From positions 7,714,427-7,778,426 of the forward strand of contig OX442315.1 in assembly GCA_949358305.1 (NCBI GenBank): a stretch of 64,000 nucleotides of DNA, written 5' to 3'. Below the pieces are notes generated by a model, which did no database searches, had not been told where the DNA came from, and saw only the letters and a list, made by a program, of their open reading frames with translations. Each line of letters opens with the position of its first letter. The first letter of the stretch is position 1. A program made the position numbers and the translations under genes. This DNA comes from Strigamia acuminata. Its lineage: Eukaryota; Arthropoda; Chilopoda; Geophilomorpha; Linotaeniidae. Positions 9,833-21,412 of the stretch are shown piece after piece.

Positions 9833-10457
9833 TGTTAAATTTGCATAAAATAAAATAATACAAATCTATCAAACAAATTCCACAGTCCTTGGTTACAAAT
9901 GATGGGTAAAGTTGAGATATTTTGTTGAAATGTGTTGAAAATCTAAGATGGCGTCGGAGCAAAGAAAAGGCACGACCACACGTTTTGAGGTAAAAAAGTA
10001 CACTGGTCTTTATTCAATTATTTACACAAAAGGAAAAAGTAAAGAATGCAGATGACACGCTCTGAGCACCAATGGAAACGGTGCACACAAATTTGGAAAA
10101 ACCCCACCAATTAAAAGATTAACGTGGGGACAAGAACCTTGTACAAACTAGAACAGGTCAATACACTCAAATGACAAATGGTAATTAATAATAAAAGTGT
10201 TACATCTTCAAATCAAAACATAATATTGAAGCCTAAATATGAGAAACAATAAAATCAGCAAATCAATGTTAAATTCAAATCAAATATCAAAATCAATAAT
10301 GTTATTATACAACACCTCAAAGCAATGTAAAAAATGGCAAATAAAATTACCCAATCACCAATATAGAAAGGAATAACAAATCAAGGTGGAAAATAGAAAT
10401 ACAAATGGCAATTTAAATAATGGTTTATTTAACCCGTAAAATCACCCGATTTTCACA
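9833..10457 (-). repeat. 3' LTR of BEL element A
   Basis: 625 bp, ending (minus sense) in CA at 9833 and starting TGTGAAAATCGGG at 10457. The pol ORF runs a few codons into it. Confidence 0.9.
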
Positions 10458-13400
10458 CTGCCGGCCGGAGGATCACCCAATCTCACCTCCAACCATACGA
10501 GGCGTTGAACTGGTCGACGTAATTTTCCCCCATCCGCGAGCACGAGTTCACATGACCTAACTTTGTCATCGCGACCTCGTCTGACTTCGACCACTCTCCC
10601 CATCTTCCATTTCAAACGGGGTTTAAATTGCTCCTCAATTATCACAACGTCGTCAATTTGCAGCTCACGTTTGTCTGATTTTCCCGTTTGCACCTTCAGG
10701 TCCTTTAAATATTCACGGGACCAGCGTGACCAAAATGTTAACAACATGCGTTGTTGATATTGCCACTGTCGAACGAATTCCTTTTGAGTCGGTTCGAGTA
10801 TTTCAGTTGACCCTGAATCCGGCAAGTGTGTTTGCATGGTTCCCGTCAAGAAATGTGCTGGAGTAAGTGGTTCGGCTTCGCTTGGCTTCTCGTACACGTA
10901 TGTGATGGGCCTACGGTTGATGACCGCTTCCGTCTGTGCCAAGAAAGTTCCAAATTGATAAAAGTTGAGGTGTGCAGATCCGATTACTTTTTTCAAGCAA
11001 CGTTTAACTGTCTGCACCATCCTCTCCCAGAACCCTCCCCACCACGGTGCATTTTCTACAATGAACTTCCACTCTATTCCCTTTTGAGCCAGATAATTTT
11101 GGAACGCCTCGTCTTTGGTGGAGCGTAAAAGAGATGAAAGTTCTAAATTAGCACGGTGAAAGGTGGACCCGTTGTCGCTGTATATCGTCTTTGGGAGGCC
11201 TCTACGACTGATGAATCGTTCAAACGCCCCCAAAAAGTCTGTTGTTGACAATGAGGGAACCAGTTCCAAATGCACCGCTCGAATGGTTGCGCACGTGAAA
11301 AGGGCTATATAAGCCTTGGTCGTTCGTCCCTTTATTATTATCGGTCCAGCAAAATCGACTCCAGTAACCGCGAATGGTTGGCACTTAGTCGTCCTGTCTG
11401 CTGGGAGGGGGCCTGGCACTTCTCGCATCAACCGTCCTTGAATCTTTTTGCAGACGACGCATTTGTCCAAAATCGATTTTAAGGTCCTCCTTGCGGATGG
11501 TGTCCAGTATAATTCTCGAAATTTAGACAGTGTGGCTGTCAATCCGCAATGAAGGACCTGTAAATGAGAGTGTTGCAAAATTAATTTCGTGAGTTTATGG
11601 TTTGGAGGTAAAATCAAAGGTTGCACAGCGGTGTACAAATCTCGCGATTTTTGCAGTCGAGTTTGCAGTTCGATCAACCCCATCTCGTTCAGCTGTGGAT
11701 TCAGGTCTTGCAATTTTGAATCCCTCTGAATTTGTCTGCCATCTCTCAATTGATTTATTTCCTGGCCATAAGCGTCCGACTGCGCGATTCGAATCAAGCT
11801 GAATTTCGCCCGTTTTATCTCAGCTGCAGTTAATGGACCTCGACCGCGTTGGCTGGCATCTGTCTGTCGCTTTCCAGCATTGTCAGCAAATCTGTAAACC
11901 CATGCCAGTGTTCGGATTGCTTTTGAAAACGATCCAAACCTGGCAAACGGGAAAATATTAGTTACTGCTGTTTGCACGGCTTCGACGTGCGTTTCAGTCG
12001 TTTCGTCATCCTCTTCGACCGGCTCTGTTGGCAGGTTTGGCCAATCTCGACGACTTCCACGTAGCCAGTCCGGTCCCTGCCACCAAAGTTGCTCGGTTAT
12101 CAATGCTTCTGCGTCCATTCCTCTTGTCAGGCGGTCAGCAGGATTTTCCACGCCTGGCACGTGTCTCCACTCTTCAATTTTTGACTTCTCCCTTATCTCC
12201 AAAACTCGATTGTGGACGAAGGTTGGTGGTCGTTTGGATGTGTTCTTGATCCAATGGAGACATATCTGAGAGTCCGTCCAAAAAAATATTTCACCTGGCG
12301 TCATCAACTCCTTGATTTGGTCGGAGAGACGTACAGCAACCAGTGCTCCCATGAGCTCGAGTCTTGGCAGTGTAAGTGGTTTAACAGGAGCTACACGACA
12401 CTTTGACAAAATGAAATTAGTCTCAATCAAATCACCATTAGAGTTCTGGATGTATGCCACCGCCCCATATGCCTTCGGACTCGCGTCGCAGAATATGTGT
12501 ACTTCACATTGGTCAAATTCGTCCTGTCCCAACCATCGTGGGATTTGAATTTTTCTTAGAGTGGGAATTTGGTCGGTCCACTTCTTCCAATCAGCGCGCA
12601 ACTCGTTGTCTAATTCGTCATCCCATGGCAAATTCCTCAGCCATAGGGACTGGAAAAACATGCGTGCTGTCACGGTGAATGGTGTAGCAAATCCTAAGGG
12701 GTCAAAAATTTGAGCAGTTATTTTGATTACTTCTCTTTTGGTCGTTTTCTTGCTAGGTGGGCAAGTTTCTACGACTGCTAGTCCTAATTCGTCCAAATTC
12801 GGGTTCCATCTAATTCCCAGCACCTTTGTGTCTTCATTAGACGTCAGTGTCGCGTCAGATGGGCATTCCTCTCGAAATTCAGTTCTCAGTTCGGGCGAAT
12901 TGGTTTGCCACTTAGCGAGTTCCATACCGGCTGCTGCAAAAATCAAGTTGGACTGGCGAAATGTCATTAGCGCTTGAGCGACGGTCTTGAGCGACGAGAT
13001 GAAATCGTCCACGTACAGACACCGTAACAACAACTTTACTGTTTCTGGGTATTTTTTTTCGTATTTGCGCAGGTGATGTCGGATTGTTGCGCTCAGTAAG
13101 AATGGACTCGGTGTAGCTCCAAATAACACTCGAGTCTGGCGCAGCACTTTCAATAATGCTTTTCCTATGCCGTCCCAGCACTCATCGATCCAGAAAAATC
13201 TTGTTGCGTCGCGGTCCTTCAAAGCAATTTTGATCATGTGGAATGCTTTTTTAATGTCACCTATCATGGCCACTCTCCCAAGACGAAATCCTAACAATAT
13301 AAATATTAGTGACGGTAGAAAGTTTATACCTTTTGATAGGCAATCGTTCAAGGAGAGATAGCCCTTTCGATGTGATGAAGCATCAAATACGACTCGCAAT

Positions 13401-14596
13401 TTCGTGGTGACGCGTTCCTCTTTGATCACCGGACTGTGTGGCATGTAGTATACTGGTCCAGTTGAAGTTTGGTTTGGTATCTCTTCAACAATTCCCATTT
13501 TTAACTGTTCATCAATGACTTTCTTGTATTCCAAGTAGAGGTTTGGCTGCTTTCGAAAACGACGAATCAGCGACATGATGCGTTGTTCAGCTCCTCTGTA
13601 GTTGTCATCCAACTGGTTGGTGTCCACTATCCACGGCAGTTCCACGGAATATTTCGAACCCGTCCATTTGATGGTTTTCTCAAATTTTTGTAACGTTTCT
13701 GCGTCGTCGTTGGTTTCGACCGACTCGTGGCGTACTCCAATCGGTTCCAGTTCCCACATCCGGCGCAAAAGGTCATCTGTCGATGGGGTAAGTGTAATTT
13801 TGTTTATTCTTACCGGTGCAGCAATAACTCTTGTTCCATTTGTGGTCTGTCCATGTAAAGTCCAGCCAAATTTTGTTTTCACTGCAATTAGATTTTCTTC
13901 TAAATATTCAGTTTGACCTGTCATTACACGCCAGTAATGATCCACTCCAATCAGCAAATCCACTTCTTTTGAATGCAACGCGACTTGTTTGCAGGCCACC
14001 TCGATTTTCCTTCGTTGTAACTCTGCCCTAAGTTGTCCATTTGGTTGCTCTCCGGGCGTGGATGTGACGTGGGCAGTCTCAATGGCCTCGATCGTGACAG
14101 CGGGTGACTTCGAATTGGCGGGGCTGAGAATCAATTCGACTCTGTTGCGTATTTCCGACCTCGGCTCTTGTCCAAACACGGCCAAATTGATGGTTTCTGT
14201 TCCTAGAATTTTTAAGTTCAGTTTTTTCACCAATTCAGACTGTATGAAGGTGCGCTGGGCTCCTCCATCGATGTAGCACACTCCCAACGTGGACAGTTTT
14301 GGTCCGGCCATTTTCACCATCTGTACCATCAAAAATTCGGACTTGGGTGGGCAGGTGGTGACCACTGAGTTGGAATGGACGATCTCCTCGGCGACCTCCG
14401 TAGGTTTTGGAGTGTCGCATATGTGGGTGTGATGTGTTCCTTCACAGCTGTAGCACTTCATTTGGGTCCTGCACTCCTCAGTCTTGTGGGGCACTTTTCC
14501 CAAGCATCGCAGGCAAATTCCCCTTTTTTTGCAGCTTTTTGCGTCTCTCCTCCATTGTGAGCGGACATCTTTTTCGGTTATGTTCTGTGGAATCAC
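10442..14596 (-). CDS. pol: Pol polyprotein of BEL element A (protease, RT, RNase H, integrase)
   Basis: About 1,380 codons. Order seen: second half of the Gag zinc-knuckle block ([28 protein letters not shown]), BEL-type aspartic protease ([12 protein letters not shown]), RT ([12 protein letters not shown], catalytic YVDDFI), RNase H of the Pao type ([24 protein letters not shown]), integrase zinc-binding region ([10 protein letters not shown]), the D,D,E core ([24 protein letters not shown]), and a C-terminal domain of the DUF5641 type. The frame is open upstream of the first ATG and overlaps the gag frame by 119 bases. In related element K all this is one ORF, so the split is a lesion in the A7G4 run at 14520-14530 rather than a normal gene boundary. 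Confidence 0.92.
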   Translation of the reverse strand: MIPQNITEKDVRSQWRRDAKSCKKRGICLRCLGKVPHKTEECRTQMKCYSCEGTHHTHICDTPKPTEVAEEIVHSNSVVTTCPPKSEFLMVQMVKMAGPKLSTLGVCYIDGGAQRTFIQSELVKKLNLKILGTETINLAVFGQEPRSEIRNRVELILSPANSKSPAVTIEAIETAHVTSTPGEQPNGQLRAELQRRKIEVACKQVALHSKEVDLLIGVDHYWRVMTGQTEYLEENLIAVKTKFGWTLHGQTTNGTRVIAAPVRINKITLTPSTDDLLRRMWELEPIGVRHESVETNDDAETLQKFEKTIKWTGSKYSVELPWIVDTNQLDDNYRGAEQRIMSLIRRFRKQPNLYLEYKKVIDEQLKMGIVEEIPNQTSTGPVYYMPHSPVIKEERVTTKLRVVFDASSHRKGYLSLNDCLSKGINFLPSLIFILLGFRLGRVAMIGDIKKAFHMIKIALKDRDATRFFWIDECWDGIGKALLKVLRQTRVLFGATPSPFLLSATIRHHLRKYEKKYPETVKLLLRCLYVDDFISSLKTVAQALMTFRQSNLIFAAAGMELAKWQTNSPELRTEFREECPSDATLTSNEDTKVLGIRWNPNLDELGLAVVETCPPSKKTTKREVIKITAQIFDPLGFATPFTVTARMFFQSLWLRNLPWDDELDNELRADWKKWTDQIPTLRKIQIPRWLGQDEFDQCEVHIFCDASPKAYGAVAYIQNSNGDLIETNFILSKCRVAPVKPLTLPRLELMGALVAVRLSDQIKELMTPGEIFFWTDSQICLHWIKNTSKRPPTFVHNRVLEIREKSKIEEWRHVPGVENPADRLTRGMDAEALITEQLWWQGPDWLRGSRRDWPNLPTEPVEEDDETTETHVEAVQTAVTNIFPFARFGSFSKAIRTLAWVYRFADNAGKRQTDASQRGRGPLTAAEIKRAKFSLIRIAQSDAYGQEINQLRDGRQIQRDSKLQDLNPQLNEMGLIELQTRLQKSRDLYTAVQPLILPPNHKLTKLILQHSHLQVLHCGLTATLSKFRELYWTPSARRTLKSILDKCVVCKKIQGRLMREVPGPLPADRTTKCQPFAVTGVDFAGPIIIKGRTTKAYIALFTCATIRAVHLELVPSLSTTDFLGAFERFISRRGLPKTIYSDNGSTFHRANLELSSLLRSTKDEAFQNYLAQKGIEWKFIVENAPWWGGFWERMVQTVKRCLKKVIGSAHLNFYQFGTFLAQTEAVINRRPITYVYEKPSEAEPLTPAHFLTGTMQTHLPDSGSTEILEPTQKEFVRQWQYQQRMLLTFWSRWSREYLKDLKVQTGKSDKRELQIDDVVIIEEQFKPRLKWKMGRVVEVRRGRDDKVRSCELVLADGGKLRRPVQRLVWLEVRLGDPPAGSVKIG

Positions 14597-15731
14597 AAAA
14601 TTGGCATTTTATTATCATTACCGACAATTGTGATGCTGATCCAGATCGAGGCTCCTTTTCTTTTCGTTTGAATTTCCCCTTATTGTTGTGGGCGTTATCC
14701 GTGAATGACGATTTGTTTGTTGTCGCATCAGGTTTTGTTTGTGTTTTCAACATGTCGTACTTGGCGTGTTTGGCGATGTGGTCGCTTAACCAGTCCATTA
14801 ACCTCGTTATCGACCTCTCTCCATCGCAGTCTTTGTCATATTCCATGACGATACTGCGCGGAATGGCAGACGACAGCACGGGAAAAATGGTCCGCTGTAT
14901 TTCCGCCAGGGGCACTTCAATGTTGGCTAAATTCTCTATATTTATCTCTACGTGCCTGTGTAGCTTTTGCAGGCCTACTCGATCTCGCTCGCTGTTAACA
15001 GAAGGTAAATTTATTAGATTCGACAGGTACTTGTTTTCGAAGACGATTTTGTCGCCATATTTCTTTTGTAGGCGTGCAATCGCGACGATGTAGTTTCCTG
15101 CGGTGATCTCGAATGCCTTGATGTCGTCCAGCGCCTCTCCAATCAGGTAGGTTCTTAAATATAAAAGTTTATTTGTTCCATCCAATTGCTCATCGTTGCC
15201 AACTTGGATGGAAAAAGTCTTCCAAAAACCTCCCCATTCCTCCGGTTTGCGCCCGTCAAATTTTGGAATTTCTAACGGTTTGCGTTTGATGAAGGGTTGT
15301 CCGTTCGTCGGGGTCACGCGTGGCGTTGCTGCCGTCACTGCTGCGGTAATGGCCGCCGCCAGTGCGTCGATGTTCGCCGCCGGTTGTGCCTCCGCGTCCG
15401 GTCTCAAGTTCTGGGGCGGTAAAGGTGGAAAATATGTTTGAATGTACCTTGCTAACTCCGCTCTTGCTGCGGCTAAACGGTCCTCCAACGCGTCGAGTGC
15501 CTGCACCGTGGTGTCGATTTCTTGGTCAGATTTGGCTTGATCCAAGGTGGCGTTGAACGTCGTTTGGGCTCGTTTTTGTTTCTGCTCGAGCTGCTGCATC
15601 CACAGTTCAATCGTGGCTTGCGGTATTGCTGCTCGTCCGGTCAGCGCGGCGGTTATTGTTGCTAGGAGTGTCTCAGTGACCATTATGGCCGCTCTGAAGG
15701 CCCTGTTCTTCAACTCAAAAACTCTCACCAT
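14478..15731 (-). CDS. gag: Gag part of BEL element A polyprotein
   Basis: 417 residues from the ATG at 15731 ([12 protein letters not shown]). The N-terminal half is Ala/Gln-rich and helical. Then comes the BEL gag core (DUF1759-like): [43 protein letters not shown]. The first zinc knuckle ([14 protein letters not shown]) is present. The frame then passes through an A7G4 homopolymer and ends after 16 out-of-frame codons. The remaining knuckles are encoded one frame over, at the start of the pol ORF. Confidence 0.9.
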   Translation of the reverse strand: MVRVFELKNRAFRAAIMVTETLLATITAALTGRAAIPQATIELWMQQLEQKQKRAQTTFNATLDQAKSDQEIDTTVQALDALEDRLAAARAELARYIQTYFPPLPPQNLRPDAEAQPAANIDALAAAITAAVTAATPRVTPTNGQPFIKRKPLEIPKFDGRKPEEWGGFWKTFSIQVGNDEQLDGTNKLLYLRTYLIGEALDDIKAFEITAGNYIVAIARLQKKYGDKIVFENKYLSNLINLPSVNSERDRVGLQKLHRHVEINIENLANIEVPLAEIQRTIFPVLSSAIPRSIVMEYDKDCDGERSITRLMDWLSDHIAKHAKYDMLKTQTKPDATTNKSSFTDNAHNNKGKFKRKEKEPRSGSASQLSVMIIKCQFCDSTEHNRKRCPLTMEERRKKLQKKGNLPAMLGKSAPQD

Positions 15732-15766
15732 TTTGAATGATTTAGATTAGATGGGAAATTAAATAG

Positions 15767-15785
15767 TTCCCGGGTTTCGGCACCA
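15767..15785 (-). promoter_or_regulatory. Primer-binding site of BEL element A
   Basis: Minus-sense TGGTGCCGAAACCCGGGAA, one base from the 5' LTR. The same sequence follows the 5' LTR of element K, and a one-base variant serves element B. Confidence 0.85.
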
Positions 15786-15786
15786 A

Positions 15787-16411
15787 TGTTAAATTTGCAT
15801 AAAATAAAATAATACAAATCTATCAAACAAATTCCACAGTCCTTGGTTACAAATGATGGGTAAAGTTGAGATATTTTGTTGAAATGTGTTGAAAATCTAA
15901 GATGGCGTCGGAGCAAAGAAAAGGCACGACCACACGTTTTGAGGTAAAAAAGTACACTGGTCTTTATTCAATTATTTACACAAAAGGAAAAAGTAAAGAA
16001 TGCAGATGACACGCTCTGAGCACCAATGGAAACGGTGCACACAAATTTGGAAAAACCCCACCAATTAAAAGATTAACGTGGGGACAAGAACCTTGTACAA
16101 ACTAGAACAGGTCAATACACTCAAATGACAAATGGTAATTAATAATAAAAGTGTTACATCTTCAAATCAAAACATAATATTGAAGCCTAAATATGAGAAA
16201 CAATAAAATCAGCAAATCAATGTTAAATTCAAATCAAATATCAAAATCAATAATGTTATTATACAACACCTCAAAGCAATGTAAAAAATGGCAAATAAAA
16301 TTACCCAATCACCAATATAGAAAGGAATAACAAATCAAGGTGGAAAATAGAAATACAAATGGCAATTTAAATAATGGTTTATTTAACCCGTAAAATCACC
16401 CGATTTTCACA
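15787..16411 (-). repeat. 5' LTR of BEL element A
   Basis: 625 bp; no difference seen from the 3' copy where compared. ACGTC follows at 16412. Confidence 0.92.
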
Positions 16412-17661
16412 ACGTCATACCAAAATGTTGGCGCCCAGCACGATCCGTGTTAGCAGCCAGGTTTAAGCTATTTAGGAGTTGTGCCGTGGATCCCAGCGCT
16501 GGAAATAACAACGTGGGATCACATAAGAAGGCAAGGAAGGATTTGGAACCGGTTTGGAGTCGAATCGGATTGTTTTTCGGTCGGAAACGAGGTTTTTGGC
16601 CGGCGACGAGTGCGAACACAGTTCGCCAGCACTTTGAAGCACGATTCACGTATTAAATACGTGCCCACCGTCCCGAAGACGTTTAGGAAACGTATTTCGG
16701 TGGACTGAGAAGATTTTCGTGTCCGGGACAGGACAAACGAGTGATTTGGGCCGGTTTCCAGCGATTTTGGAACGATGAGACACGCTACGAACTAGCGGCG
16801 TCGCATTCGACCCTAAAGTGTCGAGATTTAGGCGGAATTCGGCTGTGGAATCGTGTAGGAACACGACTGGATCGCCTAGAAATTGTAGGAACTCATTATT
16901 TATCGAAATAAGAATTAATTTTGTTATTTTTGCCGATTTTTCACCGAGATGTGCGGAGCAGCCAAATTCAAAATGGCGCCGCCCATGCCAAGCTGGTGAA
17001 AAACGAGGAAAATCGCCGTCAGCGTGTGTTCGGAAGCATTCCAACGTGGAATAACGTCAGGTAGACGTTTACCGAAGCAGCGACAGACGTCTGGACGACG
17101 TCACGGGATTTTCGGCAAGCATTACGAAATTTTTGGACGCGTTTCGTGCGACGGGCACAAACGCATCACGGATTGGCCCGTAGAGGGTATCTGTGCATCG
17201 TGGGACAGGTTAAGTCTTGTGCCAGGTGCACAAGTGAATTTCAGCGTTTTGGATCGACGTTACAACGGCGTCAACGAGGGATTTTGCGACGCAAAAGTCC
17301 CGCAAAGAAGACAACGTGCCAGCAAAGTGTTCATTGTTTAGTTGGGTTGTCGTGAAACTTTGTATAGAGTTTAAGGTTTTGTTTTGGGGTCCCTTTGTTT
17401 GTTTTCCGCCCTTTACGCAGTTGCGTAGCGGAATCCTATTTCCTCACAGGCTATTTCTAGCCACCAAGTGTCCCCCGGGCCCAGGTGCACCGGTCGGAAC
17501 TTGGGAAATACTGTGTGGAGTTGTTAATCTCACTTAGTGAGATCAGCCCAAGGGAAGTTGTGCATTTTCTCCTTAAGTTTTGGCGGGGAAAATTAGTGTT
17601 ATTGTTGTATTTTCAAAGTGGAAAAGTGTTTTTTGTGAAAGTGCTCCAAATAATTGAAGCA
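16412..17661 (+). other. Leader of element F, right part
   Basis: Continues the leader interrupted by BEL element A. Open frames here lack recognisable domains. An upstream in-frame extension of the first ORF (from 17485) has no ATG. Confidence 0.45.
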
Positions 17662-18075
17662 ATGTGTTTGGTGCCATCACTAAATTTATTAGTGAGTGTG
17701 GTGTGGTTGTGTGGCACGAGTTTTGTGCGCACAGTCTTTTGTGCGACGAGAATGTCTGTAACAGACAATGTGAATGCCTGCAACAAACAGACAATGGACG
17801 ACACACACCAGGCACAATTGGAAACGGAAACAGCGGAACAGAATGTCTTTAACGGACGAGTAGTGCATAACGCACCGGATGAACAATTGAGCGCACTAAC
17901 AGACAACGTAGATACTGTGATAAAGGGCATTGCTGATTTGATCTTAACAATTTGTAAAATGCGTGCGAATGAGATGAATGGGCATTGGAATGGCGAAGTG
18001 CCGGGCACCAGAAACTTAAATCAGGGCAAGAGTGTGGTTGATTCGAATAGAATTTCGATAACACCGAGGATTTGA
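17662..18075 (+). CDS. First ORF of element F (gag-like position, unknown)
   Basis: From the ATG at 17662, or more likely the internal ATG at 17752 (MSVTDNVNACNKQTMDD), to TGA at 18073. Function not recognised. The 17662 start would add a hydrophobic leader (LLVSVVWLCGTSFV), which could be a membrane helix or chance. The rest is hydrophilic, with a short helical segment (DNVDTVIKGIADLILTI). No capsid or zinc-knuckle motif is visible. By position it is the gag of a copia-like element. It overlaps the next frame by a few bases in a -1 arrangement, without a classical slippery heptamer. Confidence 0.4.
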   Translation: MCLVPSLNLLVSVVWLCGTSFVRTVFCATRMSVTDNVNACNKQTMDDTHQAQLETETAEQNVFNGRVVHNAPDEQLSALTDNVDTVIKGIADLILTICKMRANEMNGHWNGEVPGTRNLNQGKSVVDSNRISITPRI

Positions 18076-18536
18076 GCATAATCTCAAGTGATGATGTACG
18101 AAACATCAAAACCCAACATAGACACGGGAATTTAGAATTTTTGAACAAGATTCAAATGAAAGCTAGCAATGAAAATAAGAAATTGAATAAATTAAACAAG
18201 GGACGTTTAAATAATAAACAATTGGATTGTGCAACCACAGTTAAAGGTGGTGACCCCCTTAATGGCAATAGCCAAAACAATAGAAGTGCAAATAGATTTG
18301 CAAAAATGGAATTTTTGAACCGGGTTCGAAATAAAAAGCGAGAGGGGGATCCGAATAGGATTTGTTCTTTGAGAAAGATTTCAGGGAAATATAAAAGGGG
18401 TTTAGGTAACCAAAAGTCAAGTATGACGACAGGGATTAAACAGAATGGTCCCTTGAATTCTGGTACTAAAAACCAGAAAAGGAATTCTAGGAATGGAAAG
18501 TTTAACAAAGACAGAGTTCTTCCATTCTCATTGTGA
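18072..18536 (+). pseudogene. Second ORF of element F: Lys/Asn-rich basic segment
   Basis: 154 codons with no ATG at the start, so it is probably a continuation of the first ORF by a lost or recoded -1 step. Very rich in Lys, Asn, Arg and Gly. Two similar units occur (NLEFLNKIQMKASNENKK and KMEFLNRVRNKKREGDPN), as in a nucleic-acid-binding nucleocapsid segment without a zinc knuckle. It ends at a TGA; the next ORF is in the same frame after it. Confidence 0.4.
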
Positions 18537-18545
18537 CATACCCGG

Positions 18546-19373
18546 ATGGGGTATTTGAATGAAGAAAGCATTTATGCTATGAACGGATCAACAGGTGTGT
18601 TTGGTGTCCGATTAGAAGACACAGGGACCACCCCTATAACAGGGGACTTTGCAAATACAGATATTTACTCAACACAAAGGGATAATGACAGGAAAGCTTT
18701 AGCAACTATACATTTGAGTGTTTGGAGGGCCCCAACTCGGGATAAATATATCATTATAGTTGATGATTGTTCTAAATACACATGGTTTAGAACATTAAAG
18801 GAAAACAGCGTTTTAGTAGAATTTCTAAGTTGGTTACCTGAAATTAAATGCTTGAGAGGAACTGTGAATAAAGTTTATTTGGGCCCTGGGATGGATTTTT
18901 CCACAGAAGAATTAACAGCATGGGTAGATGTAATGAAGAATTTTGGGATTACAATTGATAGTGTAGATTCTGATAACCCAATGGCTGACTCCATCTCCGA
19001 GAGGGCTTATACAGATATCATAAACGGGGTGGAAAGTTTAATTGTAGAGAATAAATTCCCCAACAATTTGTGGTTGGAGCTGGCCAACACAATGGTCTAT
19101 TTAAGAAATAGAGCCCCCAGAATCGATTTAGATTGGAAATCCCCATACAATGTGTTGTATGACCGATGTGTATCGGTACGACATCTTAGATGCGTTGGGT
19201 CCAAAGTTAAGGTGTTTTATGTTAAAGGTGAACTGAAATGTTCCTGGGTTGGTGCCTTAGTAGGATATTCCAGATTTAATAGGAAATACCGGGTCTGGGA
19301 CTCAAAAAGAAACAGAGTTCAGACAAATGATGTTAAGATACATGAGTGGAGTTATTGGCACGAGGGAGAATGA
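18546..19373 (+). pseudogene. Ty1/copia integrase-like domain of element F, catalytic residue lost
   Basis: 275 codons that follow the copia integrase layout: the first Asp (IIIVDDCSKYTWFRTLKEN), the region that should hold S-D-x-G-x-E-F but reads LGPGMDF, the SISERAY block at the place of the N-G-x-A-E-R motif, then NLWLELANTMVYLRNRAP, VRHLRCVGSKVKVF, WVGALVGYS and YRVWDSKRN. The second catalytic Asp is replaced (Gly-Pro-Gly), so strand transfer activity is not expected. The upstream HHCC zinc-binding part is not recognisable. It shares frame 0 with the ORFs before and after it, separated only by TGA codons (18534-18536 and 19371-19373). The family call is good; function is unknown. Confidence 0.65.
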
Positions 19374-20219
19374 AAACCCTCTCTGGAAATTTCCAACATT
19401 GAGAGTTGCATCGAGAGTTTGGAAGCTGAAATTCCATCAAGGGTTGAGGTGCCAATATCCCCTCAACAAGAAGTGCCCTCATCATCAGAATTGTTGAAAT
19501 TAGAAAATCCCCCATTGTCGCTCAGCAAAGAAGTTGACATTGATAAGTGCGAAGGTATTAAAAACGAGGGGGAACACTTAAGTGATGGGGAATTTTATGA
19601 GAGCCTCACCTGTGAACAGGAGTCTTCCTCCTTAGTGAACACAGTGGAAGATGAAATTTCTCCATTAATTGAGACAGAGGGGGAGTTTAAAAAGAAAGCA
19701 TTGGAACGAGAGCAAAATTTCAGTAAAGAGGAAATTAATTCGCCATTAGGAATTCCCCCAAGTTTAACAACTAGTTTGGTTGATTTGAATTACTGTGGGT
19801 CTGTAAGCACAGAGGGGGAATATAACAAGCCAAAGAAAAGGAAAAAGAGTCGTAAGAAACGTAAGGATGTTGTTTTATCAGCAACAAAGGACGATGAATG
19901 TCGATTAATCGTTAATGAGCCGATAATAGACAAGATGGTCACTGAAATGGAACAACATTTAAGTCTCACGGCTGGAAACGACATGGTTGATGTTTGTTCT
20001 GGGAATTGTTCAGACTCCTTAGGCGTTGGGCTTAAACAAAAATTGAACATGAATTGGTGGTGGAGGCAATCCATGACACATCAAACAGATAATGACACGG
20101 AACAGATCAGTGTTATCTATATTTCACCGAGCGATGATCGAATACAGAATTTAAATGACGTGAAGGAGTGGTGTACTGCAGAGGATTATAAATTTGATTC
20201 GAGCCTGTTTGACTTTTGA
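19374..20219 (+). pseudogene. Third segment of element F: acidic/Lys-rich linker
   Basis: About 280 codons in the same frame as the integrase-like ORF after one TGA. Rich in Glu, Ser and Pro, with a strong basic patch (KPKKRKKSRKKRKD) resembling a nuclear localisation signal, then a less biased C-terminus. In intact copia elements such an acidic linker joins integrase to RT. Here it ends in TGA at 20217 and no RT follows. It is probably the linker left after deletion of RT and RNase H. Confidence 0.45.
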
Positions 20220-20360
20220 AATAAAGATCTAATACACCCGGCATATCCCGTTTCTAACAAGCAGTGGATTGAGTCCGAATATTCAGAATTCATTGGAGAT
20301 GACTCTATAGACTGGAGAATATAGACATTGTTTGAGTTTTAATAGTGTTTTTGTAGTGTT

Positions 20361-20930
20361 TGTTGGGATTCACGGATTCAATACATTTTCGGGGCGCGGT
20401 TGGAATAATGCGCAGTGTCATAGCATATCCAGGTTATTCTCCTGACAGGCTTAGACCATGTGATGCTCAGAGGGGGTATGTTGCACATGGCGTCAGCCTG
20501 TTGTTGTCGCATGTTTCCGGATATAGTGCGACAGCGGCGCATTGCGTTTATATTGTATTGTTGACACGATGTCGTTATAGAATTTTACATTGCGTGTTAC
20601 GTTGCTACGATTGGCGCATTTGATGCAATAATTAACGTTTGCGTCGTCTGCTCAAAAGAGCTGATTGTTTAGTTACTTTTGGTCTGCTATCAATTGATAG
20701 TATGAGTCTTTTATATTGTTTATGTAAAGGACAAATCAATTTTGTTGTCAAATTGATTTGTTCTCATCTTCTATGATTTGTAGACTTGTGGAGAACAAAT
20801 CCCAAGTCAAGTCACTTGCTTTCTGTTTTCTGACAAATAAAGATGTCAGCCACCACTGGCTTAGAATGGTGGTTTTAGCAATTCAGACTTTTTGCTTCTC
20901 ACATGCACTCACATTGATTAAGAGTCAACA
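20361..20930 (+). repeat. 3' LTR of element F (570 bp)
   Basis: Begins TGTTGGGATTC and ends AGTCAACA. It holds an inverted repeat around ACAAATCAATTT...AAATTGATTTGT near 20730-20762 and AATAAA near 20837. A similar layout is seen in the LTR-like insert at 23025-23491. Confidence 0.75.
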
Positions 20931-21038
20931 GAAATGACAATACCGCACACGACGGCGAGGAAACAATTGAACTCGCTGGCAGCAATCCGGGTGATTCTTG
21001 CATCAATTTTCCCTGCACCTTCTTGCACGTGATACATC
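20931..21038 (-). pseudogene. Integrase zinc-binding piece of BEL element B
   Basis: Minus-strand continuation of the pol frame interrupted at 26283, with CKKVQGKLMQESPGLLPA matching element A's [18 protein letters not shown]. It ends at the junction with element F. Confidence 0.8.
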
Positions 21039-21412
21039 TGTTGATGTAGAAAACATCATTTGATCTGATATGGATCCTATACTATTAATTTATTAATATG
21101 TTTCTAGTTATATATTCTCGTATTATTGTTTTACAATGTTTATATCGATTAATTACATGATTATTACGTGGTTTCCCTAATCCGTGCTTAAATGCACGAT
21201 GCTTTGTCTATTTAGTGTCTCTTAGCATGTGTTTTCAACATTATGGATCACTATGTAAGATATTTCGTTTATATTAAATCATTTTATTATTTGTATATGC
21301 TTTTGGCATCTTTTCACGGCGTATAAGTGCTTCTGCACGGCCGTTTTTGACGTACGAAACGTCTCACGTACGTACGAGTAGTACGCCGCCCGTTTTCCGA
21401 CGTTTGCGAGTA
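21039..21412 (+). repeat. 5' LTR of copia element C, deleted
   Basis: Starts TGTTGATGTAG. Relative to the 3' copy it lacks about 120 bp after CTCTTAGCA and the last about 85 bp, so the primer-binding site is also missing. Confidence 0.8.

Larger units (their letters stand above)
9833..16411 (-). mobile_element. BEL/Pao retrotransposon A, nearly intact (6,579 bp)
   Basis: Two 625-bp LTRs (9833-10457 and 15787-16411) that look identical where compared are flanked by the 5-bp target duplication ACGTC (9828-9832 and 16412-16416). The primer-binding site, gag and pol read on the minus strand. The element sits in the leader of element F. Matching LTRs mean a recent insertion. The only visible lesion is one frame step between gag and pol. 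Confidence 0.95.
9418..20930 (+). mobile_element. Copia-like LTR element F without reverse transcriptase; host of BEL element A
   Basis: The left edge is a 52-bp remnant of the 5' LTR (ending at 9469) followed by a Ty1/copia-type primer-binding site. The right edge is a full 3' LTR (20361-20930). Both LTR ends read GATTAAGAGTCAACA. The internal part is split by BEL element A at 9833-16411. It then carries gag-like ORFs, an integrase-like domain and an acidic/basic linker, but no protease motif, RT or RNase H. The element is therefore non-autonomous or degenerate. Its left LTR is truncated against LRR copy 2 and its right LTR abuts BEL element B, so the original target duplication is lost. Confidence 0.7.

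Noticed and set aside
14478-14596. Programmed +1 frameshift in BEL element A
   Set aside because: Related K has a single ORF and the step sits in a homopolymer; an indel or sequencing error is simpler. Kept as a finding to check only.
18546-19373. Integrase-like ORF of F as a domesticated host gene
   Set aside because: It lies between an LTR remnant with primer-binding site and a 3' LTR, so it belongs to the element; no sign of an independent promoter.
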